This document shows, piece after piece, positions 17,405-31,254 of a stretch of DNA of 64,000 nt (its first letter is position 1; each line of letters starts with the position of its first letter). Location: NCBI RefSeq assembly GCF_040712315.1, contig NC_134016.1, positions 1,775,501-1,839,500 of the forward strand, in the 5' to 3' direction. Both the position numbers and the translations under genes were made by a program. Source of the DNA: Castanea sativa. Lineage: Eukaryota > Streptophyta > Magnoliopsida > Fagales > Fagaceae. The notes beneath the pieces are model-generated. The model was not told where the DNA came from and made no database searches. It saw only the letters and a program-made list of their open reading frames with translations.

Positions 17405-17682
17405 AGTCCGTTTGGATAGAACTTATTTTGCTGAAACTGAAAACTGAAAACTGAAAACACTGTAGCAAAATAATTTTTAAATGTGTGAATAGTACTGTGG
17501 GACCTATTTTTAATGAAAAAGTGGCTGAAAATTGAAATTTGTGGGACCCATGAACAGTGCATTTGTGCACTGTTCATAGCTGAATAGTCAAACCTTGCGG
17601 CTGGGTTTGAAAAAAAAAAAAAAGAAAAAAAAAAAAGAAACAAAACGCGGACTGAAGACGCAGACGTGGGATCCAAACGCCC
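17405..17682. mobile_element. MITE in the promoter region of gene B (empty site known)
   Basis: Inverted ends AGTCCGTTTGGAT and, from the right, GGGCGTTTGGAT. The direct repeat TCTTTG occurs on both sides (17399-17404, 17683-17688). The duplicated block at 18331-19231 has a single TCTTTG there and no insert. The interior has GAACAGTGCATTTGTGCACT and an A-rich run; no protein. A diverged family member lies at 25473-25766. Confidence 0.9.
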
Positions 17683-18063
17683 TCTTTGTATAACATGGCT
17701 AGGTAAATAAATAAAGGGAAATGTTAATAAATGTTTTTAAGGTATTGGTTTAGAAACTATTTTTAGTAACATTTTATTAAGAGAATGATAAAATAATAGA
17801 TGTAAACAGCTTTTTATATTTCTCATGAAAGTAATATTAAAACTTTTCTATTATAGTCTATTAACAATTTCCATAAAAGCATCCATTAACATGACCCATA
17901 AATAAATGATTATAATATATTAAATGTGATGGATTCCAATAATAGTAATATGTTAGTAGGATTGGAGTATATTAAATACCAATATTCTTAAGGTATTTGT
18001 TATTTTAAAAAAGTTTTGAATCATGATTCATGATCTGGACAAGCGGCACAAAATTTGATAACA

Positions 18064-18330
18064 ACTAGTTGCTAACCCGTGCGATGCACGAGATTATTTT
18101 AAATCAAATGTTAACATGTTCAGGTTTAAACATTTCTCAAATTTCAATTATTGAAAGCTAAATTGGCTCTAATATAAGATGAAACATGTAATATTATGAA
18201 GAAATATTAAAAATGAGATAAATACAAATATTATGAAGTAATATATTACAATAACCATAATTTGCTCTTACATTTGGTCTAATAAGTATTACAAAATAAC
18301 CAATAAATATAATAAATATACAATTGTGCT
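18064..18330 (-). repeat. duplicated Helitron 3' end
   Basis: Read on the minus strand it ends with hairpin CTCGTGCATCGCACGGG, TTAGCAA and CTAG, followed by T. It is the tandem-duplicated copy of the Helitron terminus at 18966-19231. Confidence 0.6.
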
Positions 18331-19231
18331 TGTAGTGGTGGTGAAAGACTGAAATTTGTGAACAGAGGTCCTATTTGTAGTACACATATTCTTAATGTTT
18401 TATTCTGTATAGGTGTGTTCTTTTAATTAAAACTAAATGTTCATGTTATTGTGTCACATAAGTAATTGCCTCATTGGTGGTTTGAAAGAAAAAAATATAT
18501 ATATGAAAAACGTCATTGATGATGGTTGGCGCTATACTTTTTGAAGCAGAAAATTTCATTGTATTTAGTTGACCAATCATATTTCTTTGTATAACATGGC
18601 TAGGTAAATAAATAAAGGGAAATGTTAATAAATGTTTTTAGGGTATTGGTTTAGAAACTATTTTTAGTAACATTTTATTAAGAGAATGATAAAATAATAG
18701 ATGTAGACAACTTTTTATATTTCTCATGAAAGTGATGTTAAAACTCTTCTATTATAGTCTATTAACAATTTCCATAAAAGCATCCATTAACATGACCCAT
18801 AAATAAATTATTATAATATATTAAATGTGATGGATTCCAATAATAGTAATATGTTAGTAGGATTGGAGTATATTAAATACCGATATTCTTAAGGTATTTA
18901 TTATTTTAAAAAAGTTTTGAATCATGATTCATGATCTGGACAAGCGGCACAAAATTAGATAACAACTAGTCGCTAACCTGTGCGATGCACGGGATTATTT
19001 TAAATCAAATGCTAACATGTTCAGGTTTAAACATTTCTCAAATTTCAATTATTGAAAGCTAAATTGGCTCTAATATAAGATGAAACATGTAATATTATGA
19101 AGTAATATTAAAAATGAGATAAATACAAATATTATGAAGTAATATATTACAATAATCATAATGTGCTCTTACATTTGGTCTAATAAGTATTACAAAAGAA
19201 CCAATAAATATAATAAATATACAATTGTGCT
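18331..19231. repeat. tandem duplication upstream of gene B, distal copy
   Basis: A 901-bp copy directly abutting the proximal one. It lacks the MITE, and the uninterrupted ATATTTCTTTGTATAAC here is the empty insertion site. Its right part is continuous with the rest of the Helitron, so this copy keeps the original right junction. Confidence 0.93.
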
Positions 19232-22215
19232 TACATCTTCAAGCTTTATCCAATGCTTTTCAAGAATGTATTTCCTCCATTTCTTAGGCGGTTCTCTTTT
19301 CTCAACTTCTTCAAGCTACTTAATTTTTCGCCAAATTAGTATCAAGTATAACACCAAATTATACCAATTCATCAAAGATTTACAATGTAAAACCAAACAC
19401 TCTTAATGTCAATAAATTTTATAATAACCCCACCCCAATTTATTCTACAATTTGACATCCAATTCTCTTTTAATAGCATCCAATGATTCATTGTATATTA
19501 ATAATTGATGAAAATTTTTAAATAATAATAATTTATATCAATACCTGTAAGCTCCTTCAACAAAATCACCAAGCAAGTCCAATTGCTTCCACTAACAGTA
19601 CTGAATAGAGTCTATAAAACTGTATAGAAACACATAAAAGAACTGAATAGAATTTGTAAGCCAACAAATAACAAAACAAAAAAATAACTATATCTCTACC
19701 TTTCAACAACAACCATCATAAAAGAATTGAAGAAAAAAGAATTAAAAGTAAACTACAATAGTAGGTACTCAGTTGAATGAATTAAACCCTTAAAAAAGGT
19801 GTGTACGCAACATGTATTCCTCCTCCTCCTCCTCCTCATTCATAAATGGATTTCTTTTATGTCCACGTCCCATTAATTACATGACCTAGCCAACAGCAAG
19901 AATTATTTCTAACAGTACTGAATAGACAATCACTTTTAAGTGAATGCATTAACACCACTCACAATTTTACATGAAATTTATATCAATACCTGTAAGCTCC
20001 TTCCGCAAAACTTGAATTTATTCATCATCTACCACTATAAATTGATGCAAGAAGGTCAGTCCTAAAAATAAATGATTTCTAAACATCATAACATAATGAA
20101 AATGATAAATGTAAGAGTCTATAGAATAACACATAGGAATGTAATGAAAACAATAGTGTGAACCGTGAGTCAAATTTTAAAGTAAATTTCATAAGGTTTA
20201 TCATATTTGTGGTTTTCTTACTTAGTCTTAGTGATACCCATTGAGAAGCTTCAAATAGGGCCAAAAAAAAAATTAAAAATTAAAAAAAAAACCTTTTACA
20301 AACCTTTTCTTTTAAAGATATATAGATAATAGGTCATACAGTATCAATTGATTTGTGGTAAATTATGATGAAATAAGCTTCAAGGCCCCAATATTTATAA
20401 TACACTTAAGTCAGAAAGTAAATTCCCAAAGTCATAATCTATTTATTCTAAAGACAACCACACAAAAATACATGTAAACACTAACAGTTCTATATAAACA
20501 AAATTAAAACTTAAAGAAATAAAAATTGAAAGAAGAAGATGAAGAATAAGAAATATTAGAAAAATTCTTACCCCAAAATTCTCAGCCGCAGGTTCATGTT
20601 GTCTTTCCCACAATGCCTCTTGCTTTTGCACATCCTTTACAAAACTCACTCTAACTCGAAACACCTAAGCAATCCCAACCAAAATGAAAATATCACCCAT
20701 TGAAAAGCCATAAAAGAGTCAAACTTTACACATATAAATAGAGAAAAAAAAGACTAACTTTACACACATACACATATACATGAAGAAAGACAGAGACTTT
20801 GCAGGTAGTGTAGATATCAGTGGCTTGAACTGAAAATTAAAAGGGGCTGTACAAAGGTCTGAAATAGGTGGACAACCTAGGTGCTTAAATTGGGATATTG
20901 AACAGTATTACCGCTATAGTGAGAAGAATCAGCAAAAAAACATCAAGGTATAAGACTCATCATATTCTAATAATTACGAAAATCCTTGTAGTAAACAAAA
21001 CAAATATCATGTTGTATTGGCATGAAAAAAAAAAACAATAAATAATCCAAACGAAAATAGAGGATTTCCATAAAATAAACATAAAAAAATTTCCAAGCTT
21101 TTTTTTTTTTTTTGACTTCACTCAGACAATTGTCGAGCACATCGGGTGATGCTATGATAGGGTTGGCCTATCTTCAAAAATCTTTTGTCTCAATGAGTCT
21201 TATGTAAAGGTCTAGAATTTTGAAGAAAGGACACCATGCAATTTAGCTTGATCCAAAATCTACCAACTAAAAAGGGCAACTGATGATATAAACTATACAA
21301 TATTTTTAAATAACAAATCACAACACAGATAGGAACATGAAAATTCAATGAGTCCAATAATTTGAATTATCTAAACCCTCTACATCTGAACCCATCAATC
21401 TATGAATTCAATTATAATTCACCCATGATCCAATTCTACGCATCACGTATGAAAATAATAATAATAATAGCAAAGTAATGTAAATCCAGAACCAATAACC
21501 AAAAATTAAAGAAAGAATCTTCCACCTCTAGAGGAAGAAGCCCAAGTTTGAAAACCCACTAAAGTGTTCGACTTTTACCACAATAAGATATAAAGCCTGG
21601 CGAACTAAAGGTCAATCATTCAGCCATAGCAACCCAAAACACTAAAAGTAAATAAAAACAGGGCAAGACATTGGAGAAGAAGCTTAGGTCTGTAACCAAA
21701 CAAAGAATCAAACAAAACCCCTCAAAAAATCTATTTAAGTTTCTCATAAACAACCCTAAAAGCCCAATCTTTATGACCAATCTTGAATCTACAATTAGGA
21801 TTGTGAGAAACCAATCAGCAAAAGGAAAAAGTAGACTTACAATTATGAAGCGAAATTAAGAACCAAGGGAGTTATACACAGTAGCCATACCATCTGCCAC
21901 GGCTGGGACAGTGGTTTGTTCGGTAATGCCTTCTTTCTATCTCGGACCTGACAGTGTGGGGATGACTTCTTGGCAGGATTGATTTTCAGTGTTGGGTTTT
22001 GCGGAAGGAGAAGGTAGAGAATAGAGAAGAGAGAGGAACGGCAGAGCGTGGGTCTGCGTTTTGGAGGAAGGATAAGGTAGAGCGTGGATTAGGGTTTTCA
22101 AATATATATTTGCGTTTATCGGGTTTTAGAATAGTTTTTTTTAAAAAAATACTATGCTAACGTGGAAAATTGTGGGAACTATAGAGCTTTAGTTATATAT
22201 ATATATATATATTGA
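18966..22215 (-). mobile_element. probable non-autonomous Helitron, about 3.25 kb
   Basis: On the minus strand the 3' end shows the expected Helitron features: a short GC hairpin (CCCGTGCATCGCACAGG), a 7-nt spacer, terminal CTAG and a following host T. The proposed 5' end is TCAATATATATAT preceded by host A at 22216, giving insertion between A and T. The 5' region (about 21900-22140) is GC-richer; the rest is AT-rich with no Rep/helicase reading frame, so the element would depend on another copy. Short open frames inside (for example 20443-20664 minus, with VQKQEALWERQHEPAAENFG) might be captured exon sequence but I do not recognise them. The 5' limit is less certain than the 3' limit. Confidence 0.55.
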
Positions 22216-22379
22216 TTAGAATTTATAGTGAATTCTAATTGTGTTTCAACTTTAATATAATATATATATTATACAATTAACACAAATTTTGGCATATGCA
22301 TTAATAAAGTAGATAACATGCAATCCAATATACAAGCGATCAAAATATTAATTTAATAAAAATTTATTACATATGTAAC

Positions 22380-22815
22380 ATTGGTTAAAGTTCGATGAGT
22401 TGTAACATGATAATGACTAATTAAAAAAAAATTATCCAAATGACTACCATTTTTTTAAAGTAAATTGAGATGAGTTGTAACATGATTATGACTCAATTAA
22501 AAACAATTATCCAAATGACTACCATTTTTTTTTAGTAAATAGTAATTCTTATTAAAACACATGAAAATATTAATACTAGTGTTTTGAACCTTATTTATAA
22601 TACATTACATAACCAGAGTACAACTACAAAAGGTTCTAACATTTGTAGTTGTATACTGGGGTTATAAACAGCGGACACAAGACACACACAATCAATGTGA
22701 GATAAACATCTTTTTTTTTTTTAGTAAACACTAATACTTATTAGAACACACACGAAAATAGTAATACTAGTGTTTTAAACTAGATTTATAATACATCATG
22801 TAACTAGAGTACAAT
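22380..22815. repeat. local direct repeats, two pairs
   Basis: One unit of about 75 bp (GATGAGTTGTAACATGAT ... ATTATCCAAATGACTACC) occurs at about 22395-22460 and again at 22470-22530. A second unit (TAATACTAGTGTTTTGAAC ... AGAGTACAA) occurs at about 22540-22625 and 22725-22815. They are non-coding and of unknown origin. Confidence 0.6.
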
Positions 22816-24564
22816 TTTTAATTTTGTTTTTTCCTTCTCAAATTTGGGCATGAAAGCTATTCCTACTATTGCTAGAATAGAGTTTGAGAAATAGTAGGGT
22901 GATGAAAATAGAGACATTCTAATAATAGCTTTGTAGTTTAACTAATTCACACCTCTAACTATTTTTGATAGATACATCAATGCTTTAAATCTCCATATCT
23001 TAGAAAAAAGTATTTGATTTCAAATAATATCATGTTAGCGGTATCAAAATCCAATAAATATGGTACAAAATACTTTTTCCTAAGCCTTTAACCATGGAAT
23101 CATAAAAATAAAAACCCACATGTGAAAATGAGTCTCACATTTATTGGAGGGAGGTGTATTAAACATTGTTGACTCTGATCTTCTGGATAAACTCAATAGC
23201 TGCCTGAAGATTACATGTATGATGAGGTAAGAACTGACGGGTTTGAACAAATTATTAGCGGCACTGGCGGCTGTGCCAATCGTTTTTCGTCTAGTTGGTT
23301 GAAACAATCAATATTCAAAACAATGTTATCATTTCTTGGTATTGGTTGGAAAAAAGATAATGAGCTAATGGCGTTTTCGTAAATGTTTTGTTATTGAAAA
23401 TATTATCTTACCTTATCAGACTATCAGTAAGATAATGAGCTTCTTTTCAAAAAAAAAAAAAGACAATGATCAATTTGTTATTTTATTTTTTTTTAGGGTG
23501 TTTAGAATGCTCTGCCTCTACTAACTATCCCCTAACCTATCCCCTTCCCTTTAACCCAGAGGTACCATTAGATCATTTTGAGTGGTTATCGATAATCAGC
23601 TAAAGTTAATTAGTGTGCAATCTCACTACTTAACACTGAATAAATCTTCCTTATTGGTTTGATAGAATAATAAATAAATAAAAATAAAGTGCACAATTCT
23701 CTCCTCCCAAACACTAATAATTCTTAGGTACTCCCGAAACATGGAGAATGTTGCTTTCTCTTCTCACCAGGGACAGACCTAGATAGGGGCCCGAGTCCAC
23801 CTAGGTTAAAAAAACAATTTAAGTTATTTTATATTTTATTTTGTAGTTAGACCCCCTTACAAAACCTTAAGACTCTCATTCTCCTCAATAAGCCTAGCTA
23901 ACGTTATCAAGATAGCAAATATCCAACCTAAAAACTTAACAAAAACAATAAAAATATTTACAATGGTGATTGTATTTTAGCAACAAACAAAAAAAACTAT
24001 TTTATCACCAAAGAACCAAAAAATCATATGTTATTGAAGAAGCTAAAGCTAAATTTTTTGCAACTTCAGTAAACTGATACAAATATCAGTTGACTATAGC
24101 AAGTTGTTAAAAAAAAAATACAATGTTTTATTAAGATTATATCTCTTCCTTCAATTAAAAAACTCAAATTCTAACTCTTCCTTTATTATTTTAATGAGTT
24201 GTTTATATTATTTTTTATGAAGTAATAAAAAAATATATAACCTTTGATATTGGCTGTATTGTAAAGTGAGGTGATAAAATAGATAAAATAGTTTTTTTAG
24301 GTAGCAAAAGCTAAAATGTTTAGCAATATCATTGTGAATGCTCTAACTTCAACCAAATAAAAAAAAAAAAATTTATAGTTAGCCTAGTATTAAAAGATAT
24401 ATATTTTGTTTTTGTTTTTATTGGTAAATGATTATATCTTAATATATTTAAAAACAAAAATTTTGTGTACTTATAATTTTTTAATACTATATGAACACTG
24501 ATTTAGAGTTTTTTTTTCTTTATACTTCGGCCCCTGCTAGCTTAAAATCCTATGTTCATCCTTG
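22816..24564. other. AT-rich intergenic DNA without recognised features
   Basis: Several poly-A/T runs and short open frames on both strands, none with a domain or splice context that I recognise. A phrase near 23765-23830 (GGACAGACCTAGATAGGGGC and following) could be a transposon end but has no partner that I found. Confidence 0.4.
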
Positions 24565-24605
24565 CCTCTCACATTTATAGTGGAGTTCACTATAAATGTG
24601 AGAGG
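24565..24605. repeat. perfect 18-bp inverted repeat (hairpin)
   Basis: CCTCTCACATTTATAGTG, a 5-nt loop GAGTT, then CACTATAAATGTGAGAGG. The stem is perfect. Its right arm is the start of a 67-bp direct repeat (24583-24649 and 24696-24762), so the hairpin probably arose from local duplication or inversion at the neighbouring CT/AC microsatellites. Confidence 0.85.
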
Positions 24606-24651
24606 AAATGAGCATCATTTCTCTATGCTCTAGGAGTAACTAAGAATCCCC

Positions 24652-24695
<44 letters not shown>

Positions 24696-24757
24696 GAGTT
24701 CACTATGAATGTGAGAGGAAAGGAGCATTATTTCTCTATGCTCTAGGAGTAACTAAG

Positions 24758-24841
<84 letters not shown>
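24583..24841. repeat. direct repeat with CT/AC microsatellites
   Basis: Two 67-bp copies starting GAGTTCACTATRAATGTGAG, each followed by a CT microsatellite: a shorter (CT)n plus (AC)n after copy 1 and about 40 TC units (24762-24841) after copy 2. Slippage or unequal exchange at the microsatellite explains the duplication. Confidence 0.85.
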
Positions 24842-24845
<4 letters not shown>

Positions 24846-25116
24846 CATGTATATCCTAGAAAATCTAAGCTATTTACTTAATTTTCAAAACTCACAGAAG
24901 GTCTATTTTGTAAGCCTAACGCCATAGTGCTCAATGCTTAGACACAAATCACAAACCTAACCAAAAAAAAGTAGTGGATCACTCAATGAAATAGATAAGA
25001 AAAAGTAGATGAAAGGAATTCAAGTTTTAGGCTATTTCTTTAAAAAAAAAAAAAAAACTATAATTTATTAATGACTCACCAAGAATCAACCCCACTTCTC
25101 TTAAAATATCACCACA

Positions 25117-25266
25117 CACCATTGGTACGATGGTCACTTCATAAGTTTAAGTGCTTGTGGAGTGTGGGGGGCAAGGGCTAAAGTTTAAATCTTTAAGAGA
25201 GAGCTTCACATACATATACATTTAGATTAGGTTAGAGTAGAATTTCAATCTTGTATAAAAAAAAAA
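25117..25266 (+). mobile_element. SINE (tRNA-derived type)
   Basis: Starts CACCATTGGTACGATGGTCA, with an A-box-like segment, continues through GTGGAGTGTGGGGGGCAAGG, a degraded B-box region (AGTTTAAATCTTTAAGAG), then GTTAGAGTAGAATTTCAATC and the tail TTGTATAAAAAAAA. The TTGTA-plus-A tail fits plant Au-like SINEs. A 3' fragment of the same family is at 36722-36823. Confidence 0.7.
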
Positions 25267-25302
25267 TTATATGCCATTAATTTTTCTTTATTTTATAAAT
25301 AT

Positions 25303-25318
25303 GGGGGGGGGGGGGGGA
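25303..25318. repeat. poly-G run
   Basis: About 16 consecutive G bases after ATAT. Such runs are prone to sequencing and assembly length errors. A similar run of about 12 G lies at 47582-47593. Confidence 0.8.
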
Positions 25319-25472
25319 ATGGCACGCCCTTATTTGTCAAACAACAATGGCTTCGTAACTGTAATCGCTAGGTGATTTCAAGTTCCCCCAAGGTCGACAC
25401 CATATAATTCGAGGCTAAGGCAATAAATATAACTGGGATCTTTAATATTTAAATATCAATTAAACAAATTTA

Positions 25473-25766
25473 GGGTCCGTTTGGATAGAGCTTATTGTTG
25501 AAAATTGAAAACACTGTAGCAAAATAATTTTTAAATATATGAATAGTGCTGTGCGGCCCATTTTTAATATTTTTTTCTGAATAAAGTGCTTGTAGGTCCC
25601 ATAAACAGTGCAGCTACAATGTGTGAACAGTGAAATTAGTCTCCGCACAGTGAAATAACGTGCATGAACAATACTGATTACTATTCATGCACGTTGAAAA
25701 AAAAAAAAAAAAGCTACAAAACGCAGAATCTGCAAAACGTGGCAACAATAATTTGTATCCAAACTA
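25473..25766. mobile_element. MITE, same family as 17405-17682
   Basis: Begins GGTCCGTTTGGATAGAGCTT and ends GTATCCAAACT. It shares AACACTGTAGCAAAATAATT and AACAGTGCA phrases with the promoter MITE of gene B. It also holds an internal hairpin around CGTGCATGAACA ... TTCATGCACG. Non-coding. A target duplication is not obvious. Confidence 0.75.
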
Positions 25767-26259
25767 AGCTTTAATTTATACTAATCAAATGAAGGTTAAT
25801 TTAAATGAATTAATTTGTGAGCTTTATATGCATAAATTTTTAATATTTTTAGCATTATTCTACAATTTTGTGTCTTTATATAAAGGAGTAAAGCCATTAA
25901 AATTTTCATTAAAAAAAAAAACCATTAAAAAATCTGGGCTTTGGGTCAAGGCCTTGAACTGGCGTATCCCTTCTCTTATTGTGTTCCTAGAATCTCTATA
26001 CACTGCGTACAATTTTATCATCCCGCTTTGACACGAAAGCACTTGGAAAATTTTGTTTTACAATCAAACCGTCAATTTTGAACAATTTAATGATATTTGG
26101 AGTCTTGTACAAAAAGAATATAATGTGTCGAAGTCAGAACTTCACATCAAATATTCTTATTAAAACTATATATGATTGTCACTATATCTATGTTTTTTGT
26201 AGATGAATCGTAGTAAAATTTGTAGCTCATTACAAACCTGATAACGATCACTATCTTGC

Positions 26260-26269
26260 CTATAAAAAA
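26260..26269 (+). promoter_or_regulatory. TATA box of pseudogene C
   Basis: CTATAAAAAA lies about 70 bp upstream of the ATG at 26338, with a CT-rich stretch between them, as expected for a plant core promoter. Confidence 0.45.
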
Positions 26270-26310
26270 TTGTTTCTCTCTTTTATAATTTGCAGTGCAA
26301 CAGGCTATAG

Positions 26311-28733
<2,423 letters not shown>

Positions 28734-30080
28734 TCATTTTACCTACTTTAGCATATGTATTTTACACTTTTTTTTCTTCTTTTTTCTGTGTAATACTTAG
28801 ACAGCACCATATATAGTGCTTCTCCCCATTACCATGGTGAAAGCCATTGCTGCTTGACAGCCATGTAACTTGGAAAGTAAATTCTCAGGGTTCAATATAT
28901 TATGGGCTGTTTCAATAAGGAATGCTTGTCCATATATGTAAACATTAAGAAGATAATAGTCAAATTGGCAAATAAACAAAAAAAAATTTGTGACTGCTAA
29001 AATAATTATTACAGTGTTTTGGGCCTTTTGGCAGGAAATTGGGTCTTGATTTGAGCCACATGCTTATAGTATGAATGTTTCTATGCATAGTGACTAACAT
29101 CAAGGATGGTATTTGTCTATTTGTTACTATTTCTCAAATTTAAGTGTTTACATTAATTAACAAGGGCGTTATAAACCTTTGTTTCAAGGGTCATATTGAG
29201 TACAACCACTTTTTTTCCCAATCAACTGTGAAACATCAACATTTCTGTAGAGTCAACATAACACTAATAAAACTTTCTTTTGCTTTTGAGAAATAATATT
29301 GAAAAGCATTTTCGTCCTCAAGGGGTTTAAACCTCTTTACCTTGACTGCCATAAGCTTGGTGACATTGAAGAATGGTACTGTAACATGTGTTTTGCCCCA
29401 ACATTTCTTTACTGCTAGCGATAAGGAATATGGGAAGAAAGAGAATAAGGGAACGAAAATGAAGTCAAAGTATGCCATTTTATTTAGATGGAAATTGAAT
29501 TAAATGATGATTCCACTTGGGTTCACATTTTCTAATTACTGCAATTAATTAAGCTGACCCCAAAATATTGGGATTAAGGCTTTGTTTATTTTAGTTGTCC
29601 TTTGCAATTAGTAAATAAAATTTAATTTACTAGTAGGACTGGGGATTGCATAATCTCATGGTTCCCCAAGTAAAACTGACCCCCAACCCAAACATGAAAT
29701 GAAAAATCAGAAAGTACTTCACCTACCCAATTTCTCATTATTGTGCAACTAAACTCCATTTTTCCACAATAGTTCACCCTCATAAACAGAGCAATTATGA
29801 CCCAGTCCAAATCAAAAAAATCTACTGTTAAGTTTTAGACAGGCCTAAGCAAAAGAACTGATCCATGATAATGTGAAGGTTACAAGAAATACAGAGAGAA
29901 AGAATTGAGTATGTGGACGTAAAAGCAGGTTCTAATAATGCTAAATCCAATATTACAAATTTCCCAATGTCGAGAAAATTTCAATTTTGAAAAAAATTAA
30001 AGAAAGAAAATAGCTTAGCAAACAGAAATTGAATAGCAGCAAGACAAATTGGTTAACAGAAATTTGAATAAACTTAACCA
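28734..30080. other. spacer between the reductase and NLR clusters
   Basis: No gene is seen at 28734-29600. From about 29631 to 29900 the DNA matches the 3' flanks of NLR2 (44036-44330) and NLR3 (59868-60200), with shared AACAGAGCAATTATGACC, AGTTTTAGACAG and GAAGGTTACAAGAAA. This is the conserved 3' flank of the NLR repeat unit and marks the left end of that cluster. Confidence 0.7.
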
Positions 30081-30289
30081 CTAACCCACTATCCTGTATG
30101 TCAACAAATAGAATATGGTCGATCTTGGACCGCTCATTGTCTTCCAAATTGGACAATCATAAATCTCCAGCGTTTTCAAATGGGTGAGGCGTCGCATGGC
30201 TTTCTCGGTGGGCAGATACGCCAAGTGATTGCAATCCACAGTATACAGCTTTTGAAGAGAGGAAAGATTGCCCAGCCTATCTGGCAAAG

Positions 30290-30937
30290 CTACTTAGCTA
30301 CTCTCATAAAAAAAAAAAAAAAATTCTATCTTATATAAAAAATTCTTATATAAAAAATTTTATCTTATACACTTAGTTAGAATAATATAAAAAAAAAAAA
30401 TTCATTTCTTTTTTTTTCCTTTCTTTTTTTTTTGGTGGGCACGTTGCCTCTTTCCTTTTTCTTTTTTTCTTTTTTTTTTTTCCTGACGTTGCTTTTTTTT
30501 CTTTTTTGATTTCTTGGGTTTTCTTTCCTGACGTTGTTTTTTTTTTTTTTTTTTTTCATTTTTTGATTTGTTGGGGTGTGGTGGGCACGTTGCCTTTTTT
30601 TTTTTTTTTTTTTTCCTTTGGACGTTGCTTTTTTTTCTTTTTGAGCTGTGCGTGTGATAGTATTTTTTTTTTTTTTAACTAGACATAATATTTTTTGGGA
30701 CATTATTTTTATTTTTTAATAAATGGATGATTGCTTCTTTTTTTTTGTCACTTTTTTGTATTAATTAGCCGTCATTTTTTAATAAAGGTATATGAGTAAA
30801 TTTATACAAACTCACTTTTTTTATCCCTCCACTTTTCCACTCTCAACCAAACAAAAATAAAAGAAATTAAAATCTTTTCTATCCTCCCACTTTTCTACCT
30901 CCCACTTTAACACTCCTTCAACCAAACGGACCCTAAA
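30290..30937. mobile_element. T-rich insertion ending in a MITE terminus, inside NLR1
   Basis: Low-complexity poly-T/C DNA interrupts the LRR region. Its right end (30930 back to about 30830) reads on the minus strand GGGTCCGTTTGGTTGAAGG followed by AAAGTGGGAGGTAGAAAAGT, a MITE terminus. A related terminus is at 37770-37814. A matching left terminus is missing, and about 230 LRR codons are lost across the site, so insertion was accompanied or followed by deletion. Confidence 0.5.
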
Positions 30938-31254
30938 GGTCCCAATTCTTTGACCTGATAACCTTCATCTCGACCCACACAAAAATCTGGCAACGTTTGA
31001 AGACAAGTCAACCGCCCCACATTTTTTAGTGCTACTGCATTTTCACAATCAATAATGCAAATATGTCTCAAATTAATCAAATTGCTTAGGCCTTCTAGAA
31101 GCTTGATGAGATCAGGGAATTCGATTCTTAAAGTTTGCAAATTGAAAAGCTTAATGATTGAATTTGGTAAATAATTAATTTCAGTGTCTGAGATGTGAAG
31201 AAGCCTCAGATGTATTAACACACCAATTGTTTCTGGTAACTCTATCAACTTATG

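Larger units (their letters stand above)
17138..18330. repeat. tandem duplication upstream of gene B, proximal copy
   Basis: Starts TGTAGTGGTGGTGAAAGACT and ends with TATACAATTGTGCT. It matches the distal copy 18331-19231 almost base for base, apart from a MITE present only here (17405-17682) and small indels. It includes the presumed promoter and leader of gene B plus the last 267 bp of a Helitron. Confidence 0.93.

Noticed and set aside
30377..30703. 108-codon frame on the minus strand, almost only K, R, E
   Set aside because: Low-complexity T-rich insertion in NLR1 read backwards; not a gene.
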